From: Rhypophila decipiens
Lineage: Eukaryota > Ascomycota > Sordariomycetes > Sordariales > Naviculisporaceae
Reading direction: 5' to 3'
DNA: 64,000 nt
Assembly (NCBI GenBank): GCA_033297075.1
Contig: MU858105.1
Location: 62,001-126,000 of the forward strand
Part shown: one piece after another, positions 31,353 through 43,900 of the stretch
How positions within the stretch are numbered: the first letter of the stretch is position 1
Layout of the letters: every line of letters starts with the position of its first letter
The notes under the pieces: model-generated
The model's database searches: none
What the model was told of the DNA's origin: nothing
Seen by the model: the letters and a program-made list of their open reading frames with translations, nothing else
Translations under genes and position numbers: made by a program

Positions 31353-34300
31353 ATGGTAGGTACCCGGGGAATCTTGCGCCAGACCGACCACTACTGACGT
31401 TTGTTCTCGGTAGCCGCCTTTCCAGGCGATCAATGTCGAGCCGGAGGACAATCTAGTGGAGGAGATTGACGATACAAAAGAAATTCACGTATGTGATTCC
31501 CCTTGTTCTTGTTTTCTTTTGCCCAAAGCTGACTGGCGCATCCGTCTAGGTCGAAGATGCGCTGAAGCGTTTCCAAACGGCGTTGAAATTCCACGCACAG
31601 GGACCACGGTTTTTCGATGAAGCAGCCGACGCCTACGATGCTCTTTTTCAAGCAGAGATATTCAAATACCCGGAAAGCAAGACGGAATACGAGCGAAACG
31701 AGCGAAACCCAGACGGCAGTCTTCTCATCGAACCGACGTTTACACCTGGGCTGGACCTGACAGGAGCGGATCCAGATGGCGTTGACAACACTTATCCACA
31801 GGCTCTCTATCTATCATACAAGAATCACGGGCAATTCATCATAGATCGGATAAAGCAAAAGGCACAGGCCCGATCCCTGGACGACAAGGCCCTGTTGGAG
31901 GACCCCGAGATTCGGGAAGATGCCCAAAGAGCACTGGACGAGTTCGACGCTGCGCTCGACCGCGACCCTTCAGATCCGGAGGTATGGGGGAAGACAGCCA
32001 GGGTGGCAGCGTTCCTGAAAAGCGCAAGAATCAGCCGGTACAGCCTGGAAGCCGCAATCGAGCTGGATGACGACCCGGCTGTGGTGGACGTTGAGCCTCC
32101 TTCCTTGGCTGAAGCACTGGCTGGGGAACAGCTCAGGGAGCAGCTGGAGGTCCTAGACGACAAAATGGCATTGACGCATCCCATAATGAAGCCCTTCTGC
32201 GAGAAATCACTGCCGACTTTTCTGAGACAATACCTCGATCCGATCCCTTTCCTTCCGAACCCTACAAAGTCACTGGCGACCCTTGCAACGTGCCGAAAAG
32301 ACGGCGGGGCACTCCGAATCGATATCGATGTACCCAGTTCGTCATGGGCAGAACTTGGTGTAGCTTTGGTGCAGTTCGCTAGCGATCACGGGTTTTCCGG
32401 CGACGGGGTGTCGATTACACTTCCCAACGTTGACGACAATGTGCAGATGGAGGTCGACAGACAGCTGCAGCTTGCGGAGGAAGTTTCGTCTCCAAACAAG
32501 AAGAAGGATAGCCCAGCAGAGAAGTCCAAACAGTCTGAATCCGGAGCTCCCGAGAGTGCCCCTGCAGCTGAAGATGCTGGCAAGGATCGAAGCGTCGCAC
32601 TCCCGTCTAGGAAACGGTCGCAGTCCGCCGCTGGTCTCGTCGAGCCGCCTGACGACGAAGCTGCAGATAATAAGCGGAGCAAAAGGACAAGGAGGCGTGA
32701 CACAGAGGTTATGGACCCTGCCACACTTCTCGCGACTCAGTTGCAACCGTTCCAGGCGGCGGACCAGAACCTGTTCCAGATGACCAAGGATCTACTCGAA
32801 AACCTCGGGGTGACGGATAAGATCACCCTGGAAGGGATATCCGAGATTCTAGAGTCCTGTTCTTCCGACAACCGAACTGCCAAAATCCGAAATACCGCGA
32901 CCCTTGATCTTCGGGAAGCCATTCTGAACTTTGATCCGGATACCGCCGACATTCTGCTCAGCGAGAGAGAGATTCCCCAGCTCAGTCTTTCTGCGTTCCT
33001 CGAGCACTCTAAGTCCAGCTCGCAGAGAACGCAGGAACCGCCAGCTTTTGACGAAGTGCGTGATCTGAGGAGCTTCGCCGAGAGCCTCAACACGGGGTGG
33101 AACACCATTCACGATATGGTATTCGAGTACGTGAAAGCACTGGCAAAGGGCTACGCCAAATTCAAGTGGTCAGAGCAGCTCAAGTATGCAGTGCTTCAAG
33201 TGATTGGTCGGCTCAGCGAGTGCATCTACCAGAGGGTCCTAGAGGATTTTGAAGTCGCTCAGGTATCTGGACAGGTGGAGGGAGCAGCCACAGAGATCCC
33301 CCATCTGGTTCAAATGCTATTTGAATTGCATCTTGACGTGTACGAAAGCATCACAAACCCTAACAGTGTTGTTGATGCGACAACACGAATCGAGACAAAG
33401 GCAAGACTCGATAAGTGGATGGATCTGGCGACCCAGGTGCACGCCTGGCGCTCTGGGGAGGACGACGACTCTCTTTCTCTCCGCTTTCTCTGGGGCGCCG
33501 TGATTTTCAACACACTCTCCAAGGACATATCGCGTGATCACATTCTCGCCTGCTGGCATAGTCTCCGGGACCACATTTCAAGCTCCCTCGCGCCCGAAAT
33601 CACGCTTCCAAATAACGCGGTGATGCCCGAGATCTCAACTGCCGCTGCAGAGCGGGAAATATCGAAGCTGACCACGATGGATTTCTTCCTGAGCATATTC
33701 CAGGGCAACATGGGTGATGCCCCCTCCATCATCCGCACTCTGGAACCTGTTCTGAATCCCGACTCGGTCTATGTCACTTTCCCTCCCTCGCCAGAAGCTG
33801 TCGAGGATGGCGGGGACTTGTCGAAGCAAAAAGAGGTGAAGAAGCCGATCAAAGAGTGTGCGAGCCAGGGTCTTCTTGATCTGTGGAAGTTCCTTCAGAC
33901 GAGCAGTACCGAGTTGCGGTTGTTACTATGGGCCAAGCTTGGCGATGCCTATGGGCAGATTGACTACCCTACAAAACAGTTCTCTTGCTTCTTGCGCAGC
34001 ATTGAGACGGTTGTCTATGATTTCGAACGGGAAGACTATGTTGGTCTGCCCAAGGAGTCACGGAAAGTCCTCTTCATGACCATGCTGAAGGCGCTGGACG
34101 ATCTCATCATCCAGTCATTGTACCTGGCCATCAACAACAACAGCTCCTTCGACATCATCGACGAAGATCACTTGCATTCCACACTCTCGGCTCTTGCCAA
34201 GGTGAGCTGTCTCTTGCACGTCGCAGCAATGTTTGAGGACGAAGTCAGCATTGGTATGGTCCAAGCGCCCACAAGCAGCAAGGTCTTCTCGTCGTTCCTC

Positions 34301-37300
34301 ACCAAGTTGCGTGAGATGCAGGTGCGGACTTGGTGTCTTCAGTACACAGTCATCAAGGTCGGAATAAGTCTTCACCCGTCCATCTTCCCGAAGCGAGAGA
34401 ATGACCTTGCAGACTACCTGGCTGCCGTCCACCAAGTTTTGGGCCTTCGGAAATGCTGCAAGGTCTCCAACCAGATCTTCCTTAAGATGATGCGCATTGA
34501 GCTCCTGAAACAGAAGGACATGGAGAACTGGGAAGATTACCTCGGCCAGGTTCTCTATGACCTCCATGGCTTGAAGCTCGGTGTGGGTGTCTGGGATCTG
34601 CAGGATCACGGATGCACGACGAGCACACTCGACAGGAAGCAGGCCATGGCCCTGGTCGAGAAGATTACTGTGCTTGCCAACAGAATGACCATGAGGGACC
34701 TGATCAAGTCGGAGCTCAAGAACACCATCGAGCAGATGCAGCAGGCTATAGGGTCGCCCAAGTCAACTCCTCACATGACACGCAACCTTCGGAACTTTAA
34801 CGAGTACATAAAGACGCCCATCCACCCTCTGCACTTGTACCAGTCACTGAGCGGCAGTATCGACCTCGATGCTATCACCATCAACACTCCCGAGAGTGCA
34901 CCGGCCAAGCAAGGGTGGTTCTTTTTGCTCGGCCTGATCGCCCTGACCAAGTTCAAGGCCGTCGATTTGAATCGCCGTCAAACCCCAGGCGCTACTGACG
35001 ACCTGCGGATTGCAACGACCTTTTTTCGGCTGCAACTCCAGTTCACGCCCGATCACTGGGAAGCATGGTTCCGGCTGGCCCAATGTTTCGACTGCGAATT
35101 GGACGAGATGGTGCTGTGGAGTGCCGACAAGATGAACAAGGATCGCGCTGATCTGGTCAAGCTCCAGCGCCATTCTGTTCACTGCTACACGCTCGCGCTC
35201 TCTTACGCTTACGGCCTTGATAGCTCGCCAATGGAACTCGCCGACCCGGAAGACGAGCAGGATGCAGTCTACGACCTCTACTACGAGTTCGGCATGCGCA
35301 TGTACGCCTCGAGCCGCGAGCCCTTCGCCATGGAGCCCTTCAAGCACTCAGACCAGGAGAGGTTTTTTATTCAAACCGCAGGGCCTGGGACGTTCAAGAA
35401 GATCCTGCACCCGGAGATGACGGATTACCAGGTGTGGAGGTTTGCTGCCAACATGTTTAGAAAGGCCATGAGAGGCAAACCCAAGGACTGGAGGAATCAC
35501 TACATGCTCGCCAAATGCCTCTGGAAAATGCATCAAAAGCCACTCTCCGAATCCGAAGTTGAGCGTGGCCTCACTCGACCCACGGTGCAGATGGTCTTGC
35601 AGGCATTGGAGAAGGCCGTCGAGGTCACCAGGTACTTGCCCAAGCCACGTTCTGGCCAAGACCCCATCCTCGAGCCACACTACAAGATCGTTTCGATCGT
35701 CCACAAGCTTGTGGTTCGCGGCGATCTCCCTGTCCAGGAGGGAGCTGATCTGTTGCAGCGTCAGCCATATGCGCCCAATCGGGGCGAGAAAGTCACAGTC
35801 GGAGATTTGGATAACTGGGAGGCCTACGTTATCAGATGTCTCCGTCATCTGGGCAGTAAGGATAAAAGTAACTGGCAGCACCGGATCATCATGCGCCACG
35901 CCCACATCCTTTTCCCCGAGGACAGCACAGAAAGCGAAGAGGACGCCCTTGTTCCCGCCAAGGCGGTTCGGGCCTTTGCCGTCTTGCGCGAGAGCATGTT
36001 CACCAAGACCATGGTGATGAACGTGTGGAAGTGTCTCGAGGAACGCTCCGGTCGGCACCATGTTTATACGGAACAGTACACGCGCTATGTCGTGCGTCTC
36101 CTTGTTATCTTGAAGGACAGGACGAACCTAGAGCTGGTGCTCCGCCGTATCCGCAAGAAGAGCGCCGACTTTTACCACTTTCAAGAGCTGTGGCAGCATT
36201 GTGTCGTGGCCTATGTCAAGATGGTGCGCCAAGCCTACAAGGTGCCTTTGACGGAGGAGGACCCCTTCAAGAATTTGAGTCCGGATGAATTCGACGTGAT
36301 TGGCGAGAGGATGGCCGATTGGGTGACCAAGGCCGAGGCAGAGAACCACCCCGCTGTCGCTGCGCTGAAGGAGGCTAGTGAAATCAAGAAGCTCAATGCC
36401 AACCTGATGAAGGCCGGGCCGATTGATGACTTGATTGCCGATGCTTACTCGACTCTCTACCTCGATATCAAGTCCGAGTTTCCTGCTCCCCCGGAGCCTG
36501 AGCCTGTTCAGGCCACAGAGGGGCAGTCAAAGACCGACGAGGCAACGACCGCTGATATGAAAGCCAAGCTGTTCAACGGTCTGCTGAAATCCGTCGAAGA
36601 CACGGACGTTCCCACGACGCTGGGATCTCTCAGGGCGACATCCGAACAGCCGGGGAGTGAAAAGATGGAGAAACAGCTTTCCTCTACAGGGGAGGCAGCA
36701 CCGCGCGGTCGTCGTCCTGGCGTTAGGAGGCCTGACATTCTGCGCAAGGCAGAGCTAGCTGTTGCGCGAGCTGCGGAGCCTCCCAAGTCGGCAGGTGCAG
36801 CTGGTGGCCCCAAGTCACGCGTGGGTTCCATGTCGAGTGCCAAGAACAACCGCACTTCCCATCACGGCGACGGCAGTGATGCCGACGATGATGAAGCTGG
36901 ACATGACGGTGACGTGGAGATGCAAGATGCCGACGAGGCTCATCGGGGCAGCAGCCGGAGAGGCAGCCAACTGAACGACGACAGCGCCATGCAGGTGGAT
37001 GACGAGAACGGCAGCGATGTTTCCAGTCCGCCAAAGAGCTTACATGAGTCGGCTGATGAGAGCGACCTCAGTGATGTGCCAGACGATTACGAGGATGACA
37101 TCCCGCCATCGCTGTTATTCCCCAATCTTAGGAGGAGTGTGGATACTGGCACGGCGGGCACCGGGGTTGATACGAGCACCTCTGACATGGAAGAAGAAGA
37201 GGAGGATGATGAAGAGGAAGATGAAGAGGAGGAAGGAGGCGAGGAAGAGGCTGGGGAAGCTGGGGAAGCTGATGAAGCCATGGAAGAGCATGAGGAAGGT

Positions 37301-37738
37301 CATGAAGATGGTCACGATGTGGAGATGGAAGACGAGGAAGACGAGGAAGACGAGGACGTGGAAGAGACTGTAGAGGGTGAGGAGACCATGGAAGTGGACG
37401 AAGAAGAAGCCGAGGAGGAAGGCGAGGAGGAAGCTGAAGAGGACGAGGCTGCAGAAGAAGAGGCTGAGGAAGACGTTGAAGAAGAGGAGGGCGAGGAGGG
37501 CGAAGAAACATTGCTGGAAACAGAGGGCGAGCATGCCGAAGAGGATGAAGAAGATGAAGGCGAAGAGATTGGCGAGTCTGAAGAATCAGCCGGGGAGGAC
37601 GAAGCAGAAGAGGACGAGGAGGACGAGGAGGCGGAAGAGGCAGAAGAGGAAGAAGAAGCAGAAGAAGCCGAGGAAGACGAAGAAGGCGCCGAAGATGAAA
37701 CTGGCGCCGAAAGCGAAGGCGGCTCTGGCGAGGAGTAG
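31353..37738 (+). CDS. hir3: Histone transcription regulator 3 (HIR3/CABIN1 family)
   Basis: Three exons are inferred: 31353-31355 (only ATG), 31414-31488 and 31550-37738, giving 2088 aa. Intron 1 (31356-31413) has donor GTAGGT, branch ACTGACG and acceptor GGTAG; intron 2 (31489-31549) has donor GTATGT, branch CTGAC and acceptor CTAG. The joined N-terminus reads MPPFQAINVEPEDNLVEEID and then DALKRFQTALKFHAQGPRFF, the usual start of the family. Long TPR-like helical segments follow (GWFFLLGLIALTKFKAVDLN, DHWEAWFRLAQCFDCELDEM). HIR3 is a scaffold of the HIR histone H3-H4 chaperone complex, which deposits histones independently of replication and represses histone genes. A basic patch (KRSKRTRRR) near residue 390 may be a nuclear signal. 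The last 185 or so residues are an almost uninterrupted Glu/Asp tail. Confidence 0.9.
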
Positions 37739-38314
37739 TTGGGTACTGTAATGATGGATATATGTTTCCGGTCTCAGTTTCTGTTCGCATTATTGGGTCT
37801 TGGAAGGTAAAACGAGACCGGCGGGTAGGAGTTTTATTTGTTTTACTGGCGTTCTGAGATGGAGAACTGTTGACTCCATCCGCAGTGCAGGGACTCTGGG
37901 ACTCCTGTTCTACTTATAAAATTGTAGTGTCTATCCTGTCTCGATTATGGGAGGGCACTTGGTTCGTCTCAAATGACGTCTTGGTCCAATCTCTTTGGAC
38001 AGCTTTCATGTGTTGTCTGCAACCAAGTATCAACTGTTTCCATCTGGTTACCTGTACAAAATGTCGAAACTGTAAATGGTTTGCCACTTCCACCTTTAAA
38101 AGAGACGGCGATGTCATCTAATCATCAATGCCAGTTCCAGATCCAGACATCGCACTACTTGCGCGACGGTTGACTTGTGCCCAAACAACTGATTCGAAAG
38201 ATTGGGTGTGAAATTCGACATAGCACTCCTGTGGTACTTTACAAAGGTCTTTGCACACGACTTAATAGGCGTTGATTAATTGCAAGATCGGCCCTTTAAA
38301 AGTCATGTAAATGT

Positions 38315-38405
38315 AAAATGCATTGACAAAGTCACTGACAGGCCTCGCAACCGGGCATGTTCAACCAGGTATACGGGTTACCAACTTCACTTTTTATCGT
38401 GGAAG
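38315..38405 (+). repeat. Dispersed degenerate repeat R2, copy b
   Basis: AAATGCATTGACAAAGTCAC then TGACAGGCCTCGCAACC and TTCAACCAGGTATAC, ending near TTTATCGTGGAAG, aligned with 14508-14595. A GGGTGTGAAATTCGACATAG sequence at 38204-38223 resembles the start of repeat R1, hinting that R1 and R2 fragments may derive from one element type. Confidence 0.6.
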
Positions 38406-38667
38406 GGTGTCTTAGAGTTAATTTTGAGACATCTGGCAATTCTCTTTTTCTTGTATCAGGCCGTAATGGCTTCTCGTTTACATCTATCTTTCGTCCTTTA
38501 AGGCATCTGAGAGATCAAATATATGATGATGTCTTATATGCTCCGTTTCATACCCCATTTGAACCATTTGGACGGTATTTGCCCAGAAACGTCTGGGTTC
38601 CCGCCAAACGAACCCGTAACGACGCTAAGAGGCACCCCTGTCGTCTCAGCCTGAAAGTGGAGTGGGT

Positions 38668-38690
38668 CAGCTTCTCCTGTGGAGAAGCTG
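38668..38690. other. Perfect inverted repeat (hairpin)
   Basis: CAGCTTCTCC, a TGT loop, then GGAGAAGCTG: ten paired bases without mismatch. It lies about 340 bases upstream of the E2 start codon. There is no T-run as in a terminator. Its function is unknown and it may be chance. Confidence 0.5.
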
Positions 38691-39027
38691 CATCATTGCC
38701 CCGCATCAGGCACACCACCCCACCAAACGACTGTCGCTGCTCTTGGCTGATGACTTCAGGTTCATCAAACCGTCTTTCCTGGTATGTAGATGCCCCAAAG
38801 TTTCTTTTTACTTTCCGGAGTCTCTTACAGATAGATCCACGAATAAATTCCAGCTTGCCATCACTTTGCGACCAGACACACTTGCAATACAAACACCACT
38901 TAAGTCTGCATCACTCGCGAAAGAATACCAAGCCCAGCCCGCCCAGAATCAACACCATCGACGGCTGCATCATCAACGCTACATCAACATTACCGTCGAC
39001 TGATTACATTTACAGCTACTTTTCAAA

Positions 39028-39684
39028 ATGGCCTCTCAGAAGCGCATTTCCAAGGTATATACATGCCGCCTCCACCCCCGAGCTACGATCCCAGAACGAT
39101 GACTCGAGAGTCGAGCGAGAGCAATACCCACTGAAAAGAGCATAAGCTAACAGCCAAATCCAAAGGAACTGGCCGATTGCACAGAGAACCCACCCCAAGG
39201 GATGCGCATATCCCTCCCCAACGACTCAGACCTCCACAAATGGCACGTAACCCTCGAGGGGCCCTCGCAAAGCGCCTACTCGGGCGGCACCTTTGGTCTC
39301 TTCGTGACCCTACCGCCAGACTACCCGTTCAAGACGCCCCAGATCACTTTCTCGACGCGAATCTACCACCCCAACGTAACGAACGACGCGACCGGGTCCA
39401 TCTGTCTAGGCCTCCTTAAGCCGGAGCAGTGGAAACCGGCGACCCGGATAAGGAGCGTGCTCGAGGCCATCCGCAGCTTGCTCGTCGAGCCCAACCCCGA
39501 CGACCCCCTCGAGGCGCGCATCGCGGACGAGTACAAGAATGACAGGAAGGAATTCGAAAAGAATGCAAAGACATATGTTACGCGGTACGCCAAGGGTACG
39601 CCCAAGTTTGAAGCGGTACCGGCGGCGGCGGCGGGTGGAAGTGATGGGGTGGGAGATTCATCGACAGGCAGAAGAGCAAACTAG
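39028..39684 (+). CDS. Ubiquitin-conjugating enzyme E2
   Basis: Two exons, 39028-39054 (9 codons) and 39166-39684, encode 181 aa. The intron (39055-39165) has donor GTATAT, a GCTAAC branch and acceptor AAAG. The UBC fold is clear from MASQKRISKELADCTENPPQ through WHVTLEGPSQSAYSGGTFGL and LPPDYPFKTPQITFSTRIYH to the active site. HPN is at residues 77-79 and the catalytic cysteine is C89 in TGSICLGLLKPEQWKPA. VLEAIRSLLVEPNPDDPLEA follows, as in the UBC4/5 and UBC14 types. The protein passes activated ubiquitin from E1 to substrates with an E3 ligase. A Gly/Ala/Ser-rich tail of about 30 residues extends beyond the UBC core. I do not assign a specific UBC number. Confidence 0.94.
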
Positions 39685-40901
39685 GAGGACGAGATGATGA
39701 CTGTCACAGAACAATTGGCGCGCTATTACCTAACAATTGGGGGATTTTATCTCGCTTGATCTCTTTAAAAGAGTTGGAAGCGGTACCGGCGGCAGCGTCG
39801 ACCAGCGGAAACCACAGGGCAAGGAAGAGACGATCGATCCCACACAACGGATGGAAGCGTCTTAGTCCCGATGAAGACAAATAATGGGGTATATTAATTC
39901 GTTTGGCCGCTTTAAAAGCAGAGCCCTATGATGAATTGCAATTAAATAATGACCCGACCCATCCCAGCCAGACCAGCCCAATCCCAAGCGAAGCCAGCCT
40001 TTGAAAATACAATGCAAAGGCCGTATATGCTATGCAATGCAAACGTACGTATGTACATACCTAGGTACTCCAATATGCAATTTTTCTCTTCTTTCTCCTC
40101 CTCTGTGGTGTTACTTCCCTGCCTTCCGTTCTATTGTTACTCAACCGATACAAATTAAATCCCCATGAAGAAACACAGAAATGGAAGCTTGGGCAATTTT
40201 GTGGGCTATCCACAAGATGAAATGTGAGAGCGTGATAACAGAATAATCTTCAAGCTGGGGCTCCCAGAAGCAGGCGGGTCCGTACTTGTTGTAATCACAT
40301 GACAGTAAAAAAGAAGAAGAACGAACAATCGCGAAAGGGAACAAGATACATCGCCGCAATCATCACCAGAGAAAAGCAAACGTGACCAAGAAAATAAGAA
40401 GAGAGCTGATAGATGGATCATCCGCAGTGTGTACCTGAAATGAAGATAAAAGAGAGAGTAAAGGGTGGTTGAAAGAACGGTAATGAAAAAGAAAAGACAG
40501 AAAGAAGCTGCCCATCGTACATAAACGCATAATCTCTCTATATATGCAAAGGGTAAAAGTAAACACATATTGAACCTTGATCTCTAACAGCCTGTGTCCA
40601 TCCGCGATTTGTTTTTGGTCCATGAGGTAAATTCATCAATGACAAAGGAAAGCAGTGAAATGAGGGTATGGGAGACAAAAGAAAAAAGAAGGAATATTCC
40701 AGGATCGCGGATGCGTCGCTCAGAGACTTGCGAGGTAACCCACCCGGCAACATCACCTGGAACCTCCAACAGAGTCTAGAAACGGAATCCATGTGCCGTC
40801 TCTTCGGCTGTCGAGAGTAGCGGCGTGGAGAACGGCGAGGACAGAGGGAGCGCAAGAGGAGAATAGGGAGGGGCAATGATCGAAACTGGCCGTGGTGCAC
40901 C
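39685..40901. other. Intergenic with short degenerate duplications
   Basis: It holds the 3' regions of the convergent E2 and TBC genes. GAAGCGGTACCGGCGGC near the end of the E2 coding region (39610-39626) recurs at about 39778-39794. CTCTTTAAAAGAG (about 39761) has a looser second version CGCTTTAAAAGCAG (about 39909). No gene is seen. Confidence 0.45.
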
Positions 40902-43900
40902 CTAAATCACCTCGGCAGCTCGATTCTGTTCGCGGTCCCCCTTTGGTCGTCTCCCGAAAAGCGTTGCCTTTCTGCGCACGTCATGGTGGTCCCCTGCCAA
41001 ATCCAGCCCTGCTGCTTTTGGCCCAAGGTTTGAGCCATTGCCAAGGTTGTTGTTGCTGCTGCCCATCGCCGCAGCCTCTTGCTCGGCTTTCCATTTGCGG
41101 ATCCCATCACGGCGTTCTTGGCGCTTCGCTTCCACAATCTCCTGGCTGAGATGGCCGATGCCGTTGCGACGTTTATAGCAGGCTTCCATCAGGGCGTTGC
41201 AGTCAATCAGGCGCCTGGGGAAGGCCTGCACGACGCCAAACATTTCCATCGGGTCCGTGACGGCCTTGATCTCTGCCTCGCCCAGCTTGAATATGGTCAG
41301 GGCGATTCGGAACAGCGTCCGTGAACCTTCGTAGAAGAAGACATCCCAGACACGGAGCACAGTCTCGGTTGGCAGTGTTCCGATAAAGCAAGACATGAAC
41401 CAAGCAGTCATGCATAGCGTGATAGCTGGGAGACGATTCGGGTCGTTGATGGTGTGGTTGCTGGGAATTGATTTGTTTCCTCGAAACGGCCTGCCTCTCT
41501 TGGCCACGCCGGGTTCGACTTCGTCTCCGCCAATCTGCTTCCATACGTGGGGAAGCGAGTCTTTCAGGGCGAGCATCAGGACGCCCAGGTCAACCTTTGA
41601 ACCCTCCAGGCTCATTTCATGAGTGCCTGGCAAATAGACCCTGGTGATCACATTCAGAAGCCAGAACGCCTGCTCTTCGCTTTCCACGAAAAGGAGAAGC
41701 ATGCCCGCCAAGAAGTTCAGCGACTGGCAGTAGCCTATCCGTGGATTGTAAAGCGCAAACGCGTGCAGCACGCGACGGAGTGATCCTATGATCTCCGGTT
41801 CAGGCCCGGTCTTGGTACGGCTTAACGGGTCGCCGTTGTCACCTGGTGGTGGCGGTGCTGTCTGGGGAGGCTTGAAGCGAACGTTGTCAGGAAACGTCCT
41901 GTGAAGATCTTTCTCTATGTCTTCAACCACCAACGGCTTTACGTCCGTCTTCCCGCCGGGCAGCATTCCAGGGCCCTTGGGATCTAGACCGGCTCGCTCT
42001 ACCAACGCTTGGTAAACGCCCCTATGTTTGCTCAGGATGGCAGGCCCACCGGCGTAGTAAAACCAAGCAGCACCTCTCCAGTCGGGCGGGATGCCTTTGC
42101 GGATAAAGCGTTTGGTTTTGGCGTTTCGTGGCGGAAAACGGTTTGGGTGATCCGTCATCAACGAGTTGTCCTTCAGAAACGCGATCCACTTCTTACGGCG
42201 TCGCGCAAGATACTCGGTGTAGGCCTCGTCCCAAGAATCGTACTGCTCACGAGTGACGTTTGCAGACGCCTTTTTGAACCCATATCGATCTCGACTGCCC
42301 GGGGCTTCCAAGGGCTCGACCGGAATTTGCGGGGCTGGCGTTGGGTTTATGATTTTCGTGTCGGGCACTTCTGTAACAAACGGTGCTGGCTTCATCTTGG
42401 TTGGCGACGCAGGCTTGCTTGTTCCGGCTCGTGGTGTAAATTGTTCGACATCCTCCCCATCCAGCATCTTTCCTGAATCATGTTTTGTGTCGGCATCCTT
42501 TTTCCTCCCAAAATGGGCTGCGGCGAAACCGAGACCAATATCCTTTGGCAGAGAACTGGGGAGCAACGAAAACCTGAAATTGACGCCCGAGTACCTAGCT
42601 GAGGATCGTCTCGATTCCGGGACCGGGATTGCCCTCGGCATGGGGAGGGGGTCGTTCATCGCTTCGAGCATTTTCGCGCCCATCCCAGTCATGTCAGAAT
42701 GGCTGCTCGTTGGTCGCGAGGTATCCATTCCCAAGCCCCCATGACCAGCACCGGCTTCAGTGGCGTCTTCCTCATCTTCGGTAAACCTCCTGCTGCGACG
42801 AATGCTCTCAATGTCCGAGTCGTTGAAGCCCCTCTCGTACATGCCCATAACATCCTCGACACTGGGGCCGTCATCGACCATCGAACCCGGTCTCCAGCTC
42901 CCTCGCGCGTAACCGTTGATGATGGACTGTTCAGTGATGCTGCTGTTTCCGGTAAGGACGCTGCTTCTCTCTGTCCCTGTTGCCGTGAACAATGTTCCTT
43001 GCGCAGTCGAGGCCGTCAGCTGGGACCGGAAGCTCGAACGAAGCTCATCGTCGCTTGTTATCCAAGGGGGGACATCTCGGCTCTGTGGCTGGCTTCCGTT
43101 TTTGTTCGGACTCAGTGTTTGCCTTGTTAGGCTGCCGGCAGAGCCGCCACCAGTCCCTGGTCTTCTCAACGAGTCTGTTCTGGCATTGGGGCCAAGATGG
43201 TCATTGGACGGCCTCTGACGAATCGACGAGAGCGTGCTGGACGATTTTGAGGAGGATAGCGACAAGCCGCGCGTCCGTTTGATATCGGGCGAAGCGTTAT
43301 AATTGAGGTGCATTTGAGCGCTGTGTGGATGATCCAGCGACTGATCTCGGTGGGGGTGGCTCGTCGGTGCTTGTCGCAATGAAGGCGCCTCGCGGGATCG
43401 CACACTCGGCTTGCGCGGCCGAGAAAAATTCTCGACCGCCATGTTTCTTTCGGTTGACGCTGTCCGTCGGCTTGCAGGACGCGAGTCGGCGCTCGACATT
43501 GTCGATGTGGGAGTCAACGGCGGGCGCTGTGCATCATTTTGTTGCACAAACAGAGGAAATTTGCGGGCTTGGGTCACGAATGCAGGCGGGCTGCTAGGTG
43601 CTTCAGGAATGTATGGATTGGACGAAAGGCCCGGAAAGGCAGACCGAGGAGCGCCCCTCCGTGTTGGGATGGAATTAGTATTTAATGGCCGTGCTGTATT
43701 GTCATAAGTCTCGTGGACTGTGTCGCCGTAGCTCAAATTGTTGTATTCCACGACCGACTGGCCGGTCAGTAGTGAATCCCAGCGGGGAGATATAGGGGCA
43801 GTACTGAGGACGGGAACGTCCGAGACCGACTCCTGGGGATATTTCAAGTTGGCAGGACTCGAAGGACGGATTGGGTCGGAAAAGTTGTGGTACTGTTGTT

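Larger units (their letters stand above)
37739..39027. other. Intergenic with dispersed repeat R2 and a perfect hairpin
   Basis: R2 copy b lies at about 38315-38405 and a 10-bp perfect hairpin at 38668-38690. No gene is supported; the frame at 38357-39145 overlaps the E2 start in another phase and has no motif. Confidence 0.45.

Noticed and set aside
34115..36349. Several minus-strand frames of 73-237 codons
   Set aside because: Antisense to HIR3, whose plus-strand frame is continuous for over 6 kb.
37115..37790. Leu/Pro/Phe-rich minus frames resembling membrane proteins
   Set aside because: They are mirror readings of the Glu/Asp-coding tail of HIR3 (GAR codons read as YTC/CTY).
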